From a virus: a stretch of DNA of 64,000 nt. The translations under genes and the position numbers were made by a program. A model generated the notes under the pieces. That model saw only the letters and a program-made list of their open reading frames with translations, made no database searches and was not told the DNA's origin. This document shows, in pieces, positions 25,271 to 32,845 of the stretch (the first letter of the stretch is position 1; each line of letters opens with the position of its first letter). Location: positions 43,802 through 107,801 of IMG/VR virus record IMGVR_UViG_3300027770_002599; one strand, given 5' to 3'.

Positions 25271-25436
25271 TATTTGACAATAGACTATTTACGATATTTT
25301 CATTTCCATCCATAGTCTTAATTGCAAATAATGGAGATTTCATATATTTTTTAATTTTTTTGTAATTCTTCAAAATTTTTTCAACTTCATCTTTATACAC
25401 TGTTACTTTCGCAACATTATCAAATCCTTCTTTCAT
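25254..25436 (-). CDS. Small hypothetical protein (60 aa)
   Basis: Lys-rich helical N-terminal half (DEVEKILKNYKKIKKYMKS). It is joined to the gene upstream by ATGA and overlaps speD by 17 bases, so it is probably translated. No family recognised. Confidence 0.6.
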   Translation of the reverse strand: MKEGFDNVAKVTVYKDEVEKILKNYKKIKKYMKSPLFAIKTMDGNENIVNSLLSNNAEDG

Positions 25437-25744
25437 TTTCTTTTCTTTTTTCCTTCTGGTGCTTTATATCCCCACATTTTAGGGCTTAACTTTCCATATC
25501 CAAAATCAATCTTTTGAATTGATCCTGGACCATAATTATCATAATACATATCAAAAAGATTTGATTTCTTTTGTGTACGACAAAGATCAATATATTCTAT
25601 TTCATCAACAATATACCAAATTAAATAAGCATCTGTAGGAAAACCTAAATCTGCTGATCTTTCTAGAGTCGTTTTTTCCAATAAAATTTCACACCCATAC
25701 TTAGAGGGAACAATAGATTTTTCTTCTTGTGTAGATTCTTCCAT
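25433..25744 (-). CDS. Conserved hypothetical protein (103 aa)
   Basis: Start at 25744, where GGAG sits seven bases before ATG. The protein reads EILLEKTTLERSADLGFPTDAYLIWY and EIEYIDLCRTQKKSNLFDMYYD, a compact alpha/beta pattern, with a basic tail GKKKRK. No enzymatic signature. Part of the polyamine/DNA operon by position. Confidence 0.7.
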   Translation of the reverse strand: MEESTQEEKSIVPSKYGCEILLEKTTLERSADLGFPTDAYLIWYIVDEIEYIDLCRTQKKSNLFDMYYDNYGPGSIQKIDFGYGKLSPKMWGYKAPEGKKKRK

Positions 25745-25773
25745 TTGTTTCTCCGAAGTATTTAAGACTAATC

Positions 25774-26352
25774 TCAAGAACGTCCTCCCCAAACAATGTC
25801 TGGATAAGATTCTGAAACAAGTTCTTTCGTAATATTATACTTGGTAGTAAGTTTTTTATCCTTTACGAGACAAAGAACTTCTGCTTCCTTTGGATGTAAT
25901 CCCTGAAGAATATTGATAAACATTGTTTCTCTACGAATCGTAGAGAGTGTATCATTTCCACCTTTCACAAAATGGTATAGGTTTTGATACTCTCTTCTTA
26001 AAGAAGTTTTTCCTCTACCTTCAAGATCTTGCTGTGTTGCAGATTCACCACCACTTGCTTCCCGAATTAAATTATCTGAAAGATTTCCAGAATAAATGTT
26101 CTGATCCTTCAAATCACTATAAGGAACATCACCTTCTGGAAGAAGTGAAATAATAGAGTCATCAAAATTCCAAATCAAAATAGATTTTAAAGAATCGTGT
26201 TCATAAGTTTTGAGAACTTCAATCTTCTTTTCATTTGTATTTTGACTTGATACTAAGTCAAGAATTTCAAATACAAATGGATTTGAAGGAAGTTTTATAA
26301 TTGTTTCAGTTACTTTTCTAACTGTCCTCTTCGTCTTCGTCGTCTGAGTCAT
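25774..26352 (-). CDS. DUF6433-like cyanophage protein (192 aa)
   Basis: LPSNPFVFEILDLVSSQNT, KKIEVLKTYEHDSLKSILIWNFDDSIISLLPEGDVPY and LYHFVKGGNDTLSTIRRETMFINILQGLHPKEAEVLC are typical of a protein conserved in T4-like cyanophages (DUF6433, from memory). The start lies inside the acidic end of the preceding gene; 26358 is an alternative ATG. Function is unknown. Confidence 0.78.
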   Translation of the reverse strand: MTQTTKTKRTVRKVTETIIKLPSNPFVFEILDLVSSQNTNEKKIEVLKTYEHDSLKSILIWNFDDSIISLLPEGDVPYSDLKDQNIYSGNLSDNLIREASGGESATQQDLEGRGKTSLRREYQNLYHFVKGGNDTLSTIRRETMFINILQGLHPKEAEVLCLVKDKKLTTKYNITKELVSESYPDIVWGGRS

Positions 26353-26545
26353 AGTCATTTTCAAATCGTACTGCTAAAATTTCGTCAGGAAAAATATTCC
26401 CATTTTCATCATACATTTCAGGATGGAGATTATTGATATAATTTAATTCATAAAAATGTTGTTTCAATAACCAACCTAACATACCACCAACAAAAAAGAA
26501 CATAATTGAAACTAAGGTTCCTATCGTGAGTGTTACTGCCAACAT
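26318..26545 (-). CDS. Small membrane protein with acidic tail (75 aa)
   Basis: AGGAG precedes the ATG at 26545. One strong membrane helix (LTIGTLVSIMFFFVGGMLGWLL), then HPEMYDENGNIFPDEILAVRFEND and an Asp/Glu tail. It would sit in the cytoplasmic membrane with the tail inside or outside unknown. It is a conserved small cyanophage gene in my memory. Role unknown. Confidence 0.75.
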   Translation of the reverse strand: MLAVTLTIGTLVSIMFFFVGGMLGWLLKQHFYELNYINNLHPEMYDENGNIFPDEILAVRFENDYDSDDEDEEDS

Positions 26546-26561
26546 TTTTTTCTCCTGAGAG

Positions 26562-26756
26562 TTACTTTTTTTTAATATCCAAATGAAAATCAAAGTGGAT
26601 GTATATCTCTCGTTGAAAGAGAGAAACCATTTTCCCAAACATTAATTGAAATGTTTTTGGTTTTTCAGGTTTCCTCCTCCTATTCCTAAGTAACAATTCA
26701 AAACCCTTGTTAATTTGGGGGCTATCTTTATTTAGATTATTTTTATCATAGTCCAT
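26562..26756 (-). CDS. Small basic protein after glutaredoxin (64 aa)
   Basis: The ATG shares a base with the glutaredoxin stop (TAATG). It is basic, with FELLLRNRRRKPEKPKTFQLMFGKM. Probably real because of coupling and the tight fit; function unknown. Confidence 0.6.
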   Translation of the reverse strand: MDYDKNNLNKDSPQINKGFELLLRNRRRKPEKPKTFQLMFGKMVSLFQREIYIHFDFHLDIKKK

Positions 26757-26995
26757 TAGACCAAATTTTGTTCTTGTAGATATCTTACGGTATCTGAACA
26801 ACCACCAAGATGCTGATTATCATTCAAAACAACCTGAGGAAACGTAGAACCTTGTCCAAACTGAGCATAAAACCCGTCACGCTCAAAGTGTTCTCCGAGA
26901 TTATAAACAATATGTTCAAGATTTGCTAATTGTAGCACCTGTTTGATTTTACTGCAATATGGGCAGCCATCTTTTGAATAAACTGTGAATTTCAT
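26756..26995 (-). CDS. grx: Glutaredoxin
   Basis: 79 residues. The active site is CPYC at 11-14, followed by TFPQVVLND (cis-Pro) and LGGCSDT (GSH-binding turn). It likely reduces the phage ribonucleotide reductase and other disulfides. Its ATG overlaps the stop of a 31-codon ORF upstream. Confidence 0.93.
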   Translation of the reverse strand: MKFTVYSKDGCPYCSKIKQVLQLANLEHIVYNLGEHFERDGFYAQFGQGSTFPQVVLNDNQHLGGCSDTVRYLQEQNLV

Positions 26996-27087
26996 ATAAT
27001 TAAAATTATTGGTATAAGTAAAGTTAAAATTCCTATCACAAATCCCCCTACTTGATAAAATAGGGGGTCTATACTGTCAGGATCCAT
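26992..27087 (-). CDS. Candidate 31-aa single-span membrane peptide
   Basis: MDPDSIDPLFYQVGGF then an unbroken hydrophobic run VIGILTLLIPIILII. The stop overlaps the grx ATG (ATGA). A perfect late promoter TATAAATA (27108-27115) sits 21 bp upstream. Size and shape recall small photosystem or toxin-type membrane peptides, but no family is assigned. Confidence 0.6.
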   Translation of the reverse strand: MDPDSIDPLFYQVGGFVIGILTLLIPIILII

Positions 27088-27107
27088 AAATTTCTGTTAT
27101 TGAATTT

Positions 27108-27115
27108 TATTTATA
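27108..27115 (-). promoter_or_regulatory. Late promoter (TATAAATA)
   Basis: A perfect TATAAATA 21 bp upstream of the 31-codon membrane ORF, overlapping nothing but the end of the 39-codon ORF region. Confidence 0.7.
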
Positions 27116-27119
27116 GGTT

Positions 27120-27239
27120 CTAACGAATCACTATAATTGAATTATGTTTTTCTGGCGTATTCGCACACATTTGTGCAAGCGAAACTCCAATACACATAAA
27201 GATAATAAAACTAATGGGAAGAGAAATCCATTCTTTCAT
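27120..27239 (-). CDS. Candidate 39-aa secreted or membrane-anchored peptide
   Basis: MKEWISLPISFIIFMCIGVSLAQMC resembles a signal/lipobox-like leader, then a short polar tail. Its ATGA overlaps the stop of the upstream 84-residue gene, which favours coupled translation. Function unknown. Confidence 0.5.
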   Translation of the reverse strand: MKEWISLPISFIIFMCIGVSLAQMCANTPEKHNSIIVIR

Positions 27240-27490
27240 TGAGTACAATCCCCAGTACGAGTTCTCCAGGAAATCAAAAATAAATCAATTACATTTTCTC
27301 TACAAGATTTTTTGGAAGAACCTTGCTCACCAGCCATAATGACAGTTGGAGGAACGACTATAGGAGAACCGCCGCCACCAGGAGAGTAGAATGATGGGGG
27401 ATTATATTGAGAGGTTTGATACTGAGCATTAGCAATGGTTGGAGTAAAAAGAACCAACGCACTCACGACAAAAAAAGAACGCGAAATCAT
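27236..27490 (-). CDS. Small exported protein (84 aa)
   Basis: A clear signal peptide, MISRSFFVVSALVLFTPTIANA, with cleavage after Ala22. The mature part is Pro/Gly/Tyr-rich (SPGGGGSPIVVPP) with two C-terminal Cys. It is the first gene after the promoter at 27515-27543. Likely periplasmic or envelope; role unknown. Confidence 0.7.
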   Translation of the reverse strand: MISRSFFVVSALVLFTPTIANAQYQTSQYNPPSFYSPGGGGSPIVVPPTVIMAGEQGSSKKSCRENVIDLFLISWRTRTGDCTQ

Positions 27491-27514
27491 GATAAAGTCT
27501 AGTTGGACAAACTC

Positions 27515-27543
27515 ATCCTATCACGAATACCTTAGTATGTCAA
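27515..27543 (-). promoter_or_regulatory. Early sigma70-type promoter
   Basis: TTGACA (27538-27543), 17 bp, TAGGAT (27515-27520). It lies 25 bp before the exported-protein start and should drive the block down to the terminator at 24.2 kb. Confidence 0.8.
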
Positions 27544-27561
27544 CCAAGAATCATAAAAAAT

Positions 27562-27945
27562 TCAAGATGCATTATTTCTTCTTGGTCTATACTTATATAA
27601 ATTTTCATTAGTTTTAGGTTTCATCCAATTCAGTATAGCAGTCATTCGCTCTTCTGAAAAAAAGTATTGATTATAATACCAAGTTTCCCAATCAGTATGC
27701 GCCTTAGAGCGATTACATTCTTCACAGCAACATAATACATTTGTAAGAAAATCACTACCACCTTTACATTGTGGAACTATATGGTCAATTGTAAGTTTGT
27801 TTGTGCATCCACAATAAGCACATTTATTATTCCATTTTTCTCGAATTGACTTTCTCCACATTCGTTTTGCTTCTGATGATGAACTTGTATGTAACTGATA
27901 CAAATAATCTGAAGAAGAATTGTAGAGTTCCATGTAGGAAAGCAT
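27562..27945 (-). CDS. HNH endonuclease next to psbA
   Basis: 127 residues. CAYCGC...LTIDHIVPQCKGGSDFLTNVLCCCEECNRSK shows a zinc-framed HNH nuclease core with D-H, N and late C-x2-C. Free-standing HNH enzymes beside psbA (F-CphI type) are known in cyanophages; they cut intronless psbA at the intron-insertion site and promote its spread. The psbA here is intact. The start may be 27945 or the Met at 27933. No ribosome site is clear. Confidence 0.83.
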   Translation of the reverse strand: MLSYMELYNSSSDYLYQLHTSSSSEAKRMWRKSIREKWNNKCAYCGCTNKLTIDHIVPQCKGGSDFLTNVLCCCEECNRSKAHTDWETWYYNQYFFSEERMTAILNWMKPKTNENLYKYRPRRNNAS

Positions 27946-27952
27946 CTATGAG

Positions 27953-27960
27953 TATTTATT
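27953..27960 (-). promoter_or_regulatory. Late-type promoter (AATAAATA) behind the psbA terminator
   Basis: AATAAATA lies between the psbA terminator and the HNH start. Initiation would fall at or next to the first ATG, so the message would be nearly leaderless. Confidence 0.5.
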
Positions 27961-27963
27961 TGT

Positions 27964-27993
27964 ATAAAAAAACTACCCCGAGTGGGGGTAGTT
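27964..27993 (-). terminator. psbA terminator
   Basis: Stem AACTACCCC/GGGGTAGTT with a five-base loop, followed on the minus strand by seven T. Lies 22 bp after the psbA stop. Confidence 0.88.
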
Positions 27994-28015
27994 AAACTCA
28001 TGTTATGAGTAGTTA

Positions 28016-29095
28016 TTAACCGATAGAAGGTGCAGTAAGAGCAACTTGAGTTGTCTCAGCAGCAGCAAGATCCAAGGGGAAATTGTGTGCGTTCCTTTCG
28101 TGCATAACTTCCATTCCAAGTCCTGCTTTGTTAAGAATATCAGCCCAAGTAGGAATTACTCGGTTTTGACTATCAAGCAGGGACTGATTGAAGTTGAAAC
28201 CATTCAGGTTGAACGCCATAGTAGATACACCAAGAGCGGTAAACCAAATACCCACGACGGGCCAAGCAGCAAGGAAGAAATGCAGACTACGAGAATTGTT
28301 AAACGAAGCATATTGGAAGATGAGACGACCAAAGTACCCGTGTGCCGCAACAATGTTGTAGGTTTCTTCTTCTTGACCGAACTTGTATCCATAGTTTTGT
28401 GATTCATTTTCAGTAGTTTCACGAACCAGTGATGAGGTTACCAAACTTCCGTGCATCGCAGAGAACAATGAACCACCGAAGACACCAGCAACTCCCATCA
28501 TATGAAAAGGGTGCATCAGAATGTTATGTTCTGCTTGGAAGACAAGCATATAATTGAATGTGCCAGAAATACCAAGAGGCATAGCATCAGAGAATGAACC
28601 TTGACCGAAAGGATACACCAGGAATACAGCAGTCGCAGCAGCAACAGGTGCCGAGTATGCAACGCAAATCCAAGGACGCATACCTAAACGGTAAGAGAGT
28701 TCCCATTCACGTCCCATATAGCAGAAGATACCAATGAGAAAGTGAAATACAACAAGTTGAAACGGACCCCCATTGTAGAGCCATTCGTCTAAACTTGCAG
28801 CTTCCCAGATAGGATACAAGTGAAGTCCAATAGCATTAGAGGAAGGAACAACAGCACCAGAGATGATGTTATTTCCGTACATAAGTGAACCAGATACAGG
28901 TTCACGAATGCCATCAATGTCCACAGGGGGAGCACCGATGAATGCGATGATAAAGCAAGTGGTTGCAGCAAGCAACGTTGGAATCATCAGAACACCGAAC
29001 CAACCGACATAAAGACGGTTATCGGTAGAAGTCACCCAGGAGCAGAATTCGTCCCAGGCATTAAAAGTTTTGCGTGTAGCAATTGTAGCAGTCAT
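28016..29095 (-). CDS. psbA: Photosystem II D1 protein
   Basis: 359 residues, colinear with host D1 without gaps at the key sites: Tyr161, Asp170, His190, His198, His215, His332, Glu333, His337, Asp342 and the Ala344 processing site are all in place. Residue 130 is Glu, as in the D1:2 (high-light) form. It keeps photosynthesis running during infection by replacing damaged D1. No intron interrupts it. It has its own promoter, long leader and terminator. Confidence 0.98.
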   Translation of the reverse strand: MTATIATRKTFNAWDEFCSWVTSTDNRLYVGWFGVLMIPTLLAATTCFIIAFIGAPPVDIDGIREPVSGSLMYGNNIISGAVVPSSNAIGLHLYPIWEAASLDEWLYNGGPFQLVVFHFLIGIFCYMGREWELSYRLGMRPWICVAYSAPVAAATAVFLVYPFGQGSFSDAMPLGISGTFNYMLVFQAEHNILMHPFHMMGVAGVFGGSLFSAMHGSLVTSSLVRETTENESQNYGYKFGQEEETYNIVAAHGYFGRLIFQYASFNNSRSLHFFLAAWPVVGIWFTALGVSTMAFNLNGFNFNQSLLDSQNRVIPTWADILNKAGLGMEVMHERNAHNFPLDLAAAETTQVALTAPSIG

Positions 29096-29099
29096 TTTT

Positions 29100-29238
29100 C
29101 TTAAAAGGGTAAGTAGTAGTTCAGGAGGTGCTGAACGGTAAAAGTATTCCTATGCAACCCTCCTGCATAGGTATGAGGACGGATTTTACTTGCCTAGTCC
29201 TGGTGCGGCAAGGTGAAGAAAAGTTACATTCCTTAACA
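29100..29238 (-). promoter_or_regulatory. Structured psbA leader
   Basis: About 140 nt separate the predicted start site from the ATG. Three hairpins are visible: 29149-29171 (perfect 8-bp stem), 29119-29136 (6-bp), 29189-29212 (6-bp ends). The leader may set RNA stability or translation of psbA. No known riboswitch recognised. Confidence 0.6.
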
Positions 29239-29240
29239 CC

Positions 29241-29274
29241 TATTTATCATAGCATTGTCAGGAAATCCTGTCAA
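29241..29274 (-). promoter_or_regulatory. psbA promoter: early box overlapping a late box
   Basis: TTGACA (29269-29274), 17 bp, TATGAT (29246-29251). The late-type GATAAATA (29241-29248) overlaps the -10. psbA could thus be transcribed both early and late. Confidence 0.85.
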
Positions 29275-29278
29275 GACA

Positions 29279-29304
29279 TAAAAAAGGACCCCTTTCGGAG
29301 TCCT
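29279..29304 (-). terminator. Terminator before the psbA promoter
   Basis: Stem of eight pairs (29297-29304 with 29285-29292) closing a GAAA loop, with six T after it on the minus strand. It insulates psbA from the upstream virion gene. Confidence 0.82.
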
Positions 29305-29363
29305 CTTGAAAGTTTTAGTTGGTAATCAAATTTCAGAAAACAGTGCAACTCTATTTCCAATAG

Positions 29364-29879
29364 TCAAATTGTTTTGTATCCATAAAACACAGTTTGACCT
29401 ATACCGCTATTATTAGTAATACCAAACGAAAAAGTATTAGTATTACTGACAGCGGGACTAGATGTACTTATAGATCCAGATGTGCCGATTATTTGACTTG
29501 GTATTGATGTTAATACTAATTGATTTCCAGCAATATAATACCAACCATATTGATTACCTATTACTGGAACATTTGAATTTGAAATGGAAACAGTAGCATT
29601 CCAAATACAAATACCATTTGATATATTACCTCTCATCCACATCACATAATTTGCATTTGCTGGTACAGTAAAACTATAAGTACCAATACCAGTAGATACA
29701 GTCCAACTACCTTGATTTCCACCACATATCGCCAACCCTCCCATAGTTGATCCATCGGATAAACTTAAAGATGTAATATTAGGATCATAAAATATTTCTC
29801 CTTCATTTCCAACAAATTGGGTTGGTTGTGAATCTCCGAGTTTTTCAACAAGAATTCTATAGGTAGTGTTAGTAATCAT
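29364..29879 (-). CDS. Small virion/adhesin-like protein (171 aa)
   Basis: VEKLGDSQPTQFVGNEGEIFYD...SLSLSDGSTMGG matches the N-terminal attachment segment common in phage fibre and head-decoration proteins. The rest is Ser/Thr/Asn/Gly-rich beta structure ending in GQTVFYGYK. Two late-type boxes lie upstream (29901, 29964) and a terminator follows. Probably a late structural or receptor-binding protein. Confidence 0.7.
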   Translation of the reverse strand: MITNTTYRILVEKLGDSQPTQFVGNEGEIFYDPNITSLSLSDGSTMGGLAICGGNQGSWTVSTGIGTYSFTVPANANYVMWMRGNISNGICIWNATVSISNSNVPVIGNQYGWYYIAGNQLVLTSIPSQIIGTSGSISTSSPAVSNTNTFSFGITNNSGIGQTVFYGYKTI

Positions 29880-29900
29880 TTTTTTAGGATATTTTATTTT

Positions 29901-29908
29901 TATTTATT
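29901..29908 (-). promoter_or_regulatory. Late promoter (AATAAATA)
   Basis: AATAAATA 22 bp before the 171-residue virion gene. Confidence 0.65.
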
Positions 29909-29963
29909 AAATCCTACATAACATTATTAATACAATAATTATTGTTGCACTATAATTCGTGGA

Positions 29964-29971
29964 TATTTATA
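29964..29971 (-). promoter_or_regulatory. Second late promoter (TATAAATA)
   Basis: A perfect TATAAATA 85 bp before the same gene, in the intergenic region shared with the divergent plus-strand gene. Confidence 0.5.
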
Positions 29972-30013
29972 TTATAATACAAATTTCCTAAATATTTCAA
30001 GAACCTTCCAATA

Positions 30014-30202
30014 ATGTCTAGGGACTTCAACACTCCGATTAGAGAACCGTGGAATGGTCCTATTCATAGGATATTGAAGGCAATAGATAATCATACAGAC
30101 ATTTATATAAAAACCGGAGATACCTGGCATGAAGAACAAGCCAAATATCTCCGTCAATATGTTTATAATTTAAAAGACTGGATAATCAGTCAAGAAAATT
30201 AG
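30014..30202 (+). CDS. Isolated plus-strand small protein (62 aa)
   Basis: [28 protein letters not shown] then [23 protein letters not shown]: conserved-looking, amphipathic and Trp-rich. I recall similar short proteins in cyanophages. It faces the GH19 gene tail to tail with a four-base overlap. A TATAAT-like box lies about 37 bp upstream. Function unknown. Confidence 0.7.
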   Translation: MSRDFNTPIREPWNGPIHRILKAIDNHTDIYIKTGDTWHEEQAKYLRQYVYNLKDWIISQEN

Positions 30203-30873
30203 ATTACATTACAACATCTTTTGTAATACATCTTACGATCATCCAATCCATTATAACCACCATTTACTCTGAGAGTAACCTGATCTACGGTTGGATTTGT
30301 ATCACATAGAGAATTCATTTGATTATTCATCCACCAGAAACCAGCACTGGTAAATGGATAGCGAGTAGCAACATATGATACACCACTCATCACTTCTGGA
30401 TCTTTAATATAGTTAGCAAATGCCTGATAGTTTGCTCTACCAGTCAGTTGAATATACCCAGCACCCTTATACTTCTTACCATCACCAGATTGAGTATTAC
30501 CAAGATCATCACGACCCTCATAAGCATCACCGGATGCCAGTTCCATTTTATATCTTCCACCACCAGACTCATGAGAAATCTGTGAAAGAAAATGACGAAT
30601 ACGAGAAGGAGTAGTAATATCAAAAGTCTTCAGGCACTTATTCAGTTCAACAATTTCTGTATCTTGAATGAGTTTAGTAGTACAGCCCCAGATGAATGCA
30701 AGTTGTTCTTTTGAAACAAGTTGCATACCATAAACTGGTGGTTTTGTTCTATAGAGTTTTGCAAACTCTTCAAGAATATCAGGTGCTACGTGCTGTTGAA
30801 GATACTCCCATGCTTTCAGTTGCTCTGGAGTATTCTTATTATACTTAATCGCATCTAAAAAGTTAATAGTCAT
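30199..30873 (-). CDS. GH19 chitinase-like endolysin
   Basis: 224 residues; start at 30873, where AAGGA lies upstream and ATGA overlaps the C39 gene. The fold core is [14 protein letters not shown] (catalytic Glu), [11 protein letters not shown] (second Glu), [18 protein letters not shown] and [12 protein letters not shown]. Phage GH19 enzymes cut peptidoglycan rather than chitin. With the C39 peptidase it probably lyses the host; a holin is not evident next to it. Confidence 0.87.
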   Translation of the reverse strand: MTINFLDAIKYNKNTPEQLKAWEYLQQHVAPDILEEFAKLYRTKPPVYGMQLVSKEQLAFIWGCTTKLIQDTEIVELNKCLKTFDITTPSRIRHFLSQISHESGGGRYKMELASGDAYEGRDDLGNTQSGDGKKYKGAGYIQLTGRANYQAFANYIKDPEVMSGVSYVATRYPFTSAGFWWMNNQMNSLCDTNPTVDQVTLRVNGGYNGLDDRKMYYKRCCNVI

Positions 30874-31562
30874 GTGAAAATCCTTCCCCATCCATCGTTC
30901 CCATTTGGGCACCAACGAGCAACTAATTCAGACTTCTTATAGATAGCACCCTTACCATTATAAACATCCCCAGTATAACCATCATTAAGTGAACCATAAG
31001 GATCATTTACAACATAATCACCACCTTCTGTCTTACCAACTACAACGACCATGTGGCCCCCAGTAGGATTAGACAAAGAACCTCTATGAAGAATGCCAAT
31101 AACCACAGGTCGTCCAGCAGACAACTCACAATCAAGATCTGCGAAAGACAGATTGTAACTAAACTCAGAACGGATACCGTAGTCAGATAATGCCTTTGTT
31201 TGAACTTCGTGATCTGTTGTATCACCGATTGAAAAGACTTTGCGAACATACGCATCATCTCCTTTTACTCCTATTAAAGTGCCTGGTTTAAAATACTGAA
31301 GACACATCGCACAACTAGAACTATTACAAGTGCGCGATGCATCTGTATAATTATCAGTTTGTGGATAATAAGGAACATCTAAACGAATAGATGATTTTGG
31401 CCTTTCAATTTTTGTTCTGTAAATGCGAACCCAATTTGCACTATCTTCAAGAAGTGCTGCAGCATACTTTTCAATATTTGATTCAAGTTCAGCTACTGCA
31501 GCAACGTGTTTTGGATTTTTTGCATCATAATTCTTAAAAAAGTTATGCAAATCTATTTTCAT
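30870..31562 (-). CDS. C39-like cysteine peptidase (lysis or cell-wall)
   Basis: 230 residues. Residues about 60 on read [12 protein letters not shown]...[14 protein letters not shown] (nucleophile Cys), [11 protein letters not shown] (His) and YVVNDPYGS (Asp), the C39 triad order. The N-terminal 55 residues are helical. Overlap with the GH19 gene suggests a paired lysis cassette. A late box (31584-31591) lies 22 bp upstream. It could cut peptidoglycan cross-links or a leader peptide; the first is likelier. Confidence 0.8.
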   Translation of the reverse strand: MKIDLHNFFKNYDAKNPKHVAAVAELESNIEKYAAALLEDSANWVRIYRTKIERPKSSIRLDVPYYPQTDNYTDASRTCNSSSCAMCLQYFKPGTLIGVKGDDAYVRKVFSIGDTTDHEVQTKALSDYGIRSEFSYNLSFADLDCELSAGRPVVIGILHRGSLSNPTGGHMVVVVGKTEGGDYVVNDPYGSLNDGYTGDVYNGKGAIYKKSELVARWCPNGNDGWGRIFT

Positions 31563-31583
31563 ACAAATCTCGCGTATGCCTTT

Positions 31584-31591
31584 TATTTATT
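31584..31591 (-). promoter_or_regulatory. Late promoter (AATAAATA) before the lysis pair
   Basis: AATAAATA ends right at the hli stop, 22 bp from the C39 ATG. It lets lysis genes be expressed late while hli uses the early promoter upstream. Confidence 0.65.
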
Positions 31592-31801
31592 TCACCATAA
31601 CCCAGGAATAATCTGCCCGGTCACAGCATAAGCACCAAGAGCAGCAATTACTCCCAGCATCGCAAAACGACCATTCAGTTTTTCTGCACGTTCGCTATAA
31701 GTTTCTTGTTCGTGTTTCATTTGATCTTCCTCTGTGATATACATTTTGGGTTCTCTGGCGAACATATTTTGGCGTCCACCGTCTTCAGTCGTAACAGTCA
31801 T
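31592..31801 (-). CDS. hli: High-light-inducible protein (Hli)
   Basis: 69 residues. AEKLNGRFAMLGVIAALGAYAVTGQ is the single-helix ExxNGRxAMxG chlorophyll-binding motif. An acidic N-terminal region precedes it. It sits in the thylakoid and protects photosystems, working with phage D1. It is the first gene after the promoter in the terminator loop at 31829-31857. Confidence 0.96.
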   Translation of the reverse strand: MTVTTEDGGRQNMFAREPKMYITEEDQMKHEQETYSERAEKLNGRFAMLGVIAALGAYAVTGQIIPGLW

Positions 31802-31828
31802 TATTGTTTTATGAAGTTTTACAACAAT

Positions 31829-31857
31829 ATTATATAGAAAAAAAGAGAGGGTGTCAA
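31829..31857 (-). promoter_or_regulatory. Early promoter, -35 in terminator loop
   Basis: TTGACA (31852-31857), 17 bp, TATAAT (31829-31834). The -35 is the exact loop of the hairpin at 31843-31866, as at 24.2 kb. It drives hli. Confidence 0.88.
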
Positions 31858-31866
31858 CCCTCTCTT
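31836..31866 (-). terminator. Terminator of the porin-like gene, overlapping the hli promoter
   Basis: A 9-bp stem AAGAGAGGG/CCCTCTCTT, six-base loop and a run of seven T on the minus strand. Just after the stop of the porin-like gene. Confidence 0.88.
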
Positions 31867-31875
31867 GAAATTAGA

Positions 31876-32760
31876 TCAGAACTTGAAACCAAGTCCGACA
31901 GTGCCGGTTACATTGTAACCTTGACCACTGCCGTAGTTGTAGGTAGCCCTACCAGCCCTGACAGATCCAAAGGTTTCGGCACCAGTGTTGCTGAAAGGAA
32001 TCTTGGCATCGGCAAACAGAACAATGTTCTTTGCTACTGATACTTCAGCACCTGCGACACCGATACCAGCACCCTGATTGCCACCAACCTGTCCACCAGC
32101 ACCAAGATAGATGTTAGCAGTAGATACCTTACTACCATCAGCAAGAGTACGACGGGCAATAGGAATATCCAGAGTAGCAAGTCCACCACCGAATACACCG
32201 CCACTCACATAGTTAGGAGTAGAAGTGAATGTTACATAAGGACGAGCAGACACTGCATACTGACTACCAAGATCAAATGCCTTTACACGACCTTGAAGAG
32301 TGATACCTGACTCATAAGCACGGGAAGCAAGAGGAGTAATACCAGGATAGTTAGCAGCATTGCCAGAAAAAGCAATACCACCATAGTTACCAACACCGAG
32401 TTCACGACGTTGAGTGGCAGTCACGGCAGCAACTTCCAACTTGGTTACACGGTTGCTCACAGCACCGATTTGAGCACGAAGAGCAGCACCCAACTTAGCA
32501 TCTGCTTCAGTGTAGAATGCAGTGATGTTGTCAAGGCAATGATTTGTCAGAGCAAAAACTTCATCACGAGTTGCATCAGCAGCAGGCTTAAGAGTGCCGT
32601 TAGGATAACCAGCAAGACATCCATAGCGTGAGTTAAGATTTTGAATTGCCTGATATGCCCAGTCGGTAGGTTGCAGATCCGAATAGGTAGCAGGAGCAGC
32701 AAGTACAGGAGCAGAAGTTGCGATAACAGCAACACCAGCAAGAATTGAACGAGTAATCAT
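31876..32760 (-). CDS. SLH-domain porin-like outer-membrane protein
   Basis: 294 residues. Signal peptide to about Ala21 (MITRSILAGVAVIATSAPVLA). Residues about 26-75 form one S-layer-homology domain (YSDLQPTDWAYQAIQNLNSRYGCLAGYPNGTLKP...TRDEVF). A short coiled coil follows (IGAVSNRVTKLE), then about 170 residues of alternating beta strands ending in GLGFKF, a typical outer-membrane C-terminus. Cyanobacterial porins have this SLH-coil-barrel order but are much longer, so this is a mini version. It could change surface permeability or mask receptors. Confidence 0.8.
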   Translation of the reverse strand: MITRSILAGVAVIATSAPVLAAPATYSDLQPTDWAYQAIQNLNSRYGCLAGYPNGTLKPAADATRDEVFALTNHCLDNITAFYTEADAKLGAALRAQIGAVSNRVTKLEVAAVTATQRRELGVGNYGGIAFSGNAANYPGITPLASRAYESGITLQGRVKAFDLGSQYAVSARPYVTFTSTPNYVSGGVFGGGLATLDIPIARRTLADGSKVSTANIYLGAGGQVGGNQGAGIGVAGAEVSVAKNIVLFADAKIPFSNTGAETFGSVRAGRATYNYGSGQGYNVTGTVGLGFKF

Positions 32761-32816
32761 AAGTTTTATTAAAGTGAAATGTTAAAAGACTTTTTAGGAG
32801 TCTCAAGAACCTATTT

Positions 32817-32845
32817 AGTGTAACATATTGAAATGTGAATGTCAA
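32817..32845 (-). promoter_or_regulatory. Early promoter of the porin-like gene
   Basis: TTGACA (32840-32845), 17 bp, TACACT (32817-32822). The -35 overlaps the stop of the GT25 gene. Confidence 0.78.

Noticed and set aside
27041-27067. CCCCCTA...TAGGGGG hairpin as a terminator of grx region
   Set aside because: It has no T-run on either strand and lies inside the 31-codon ORF.
28016-29095. Group I intron in psbA
   Set aside because: The D1 reading frame is complete and colinear to the end.
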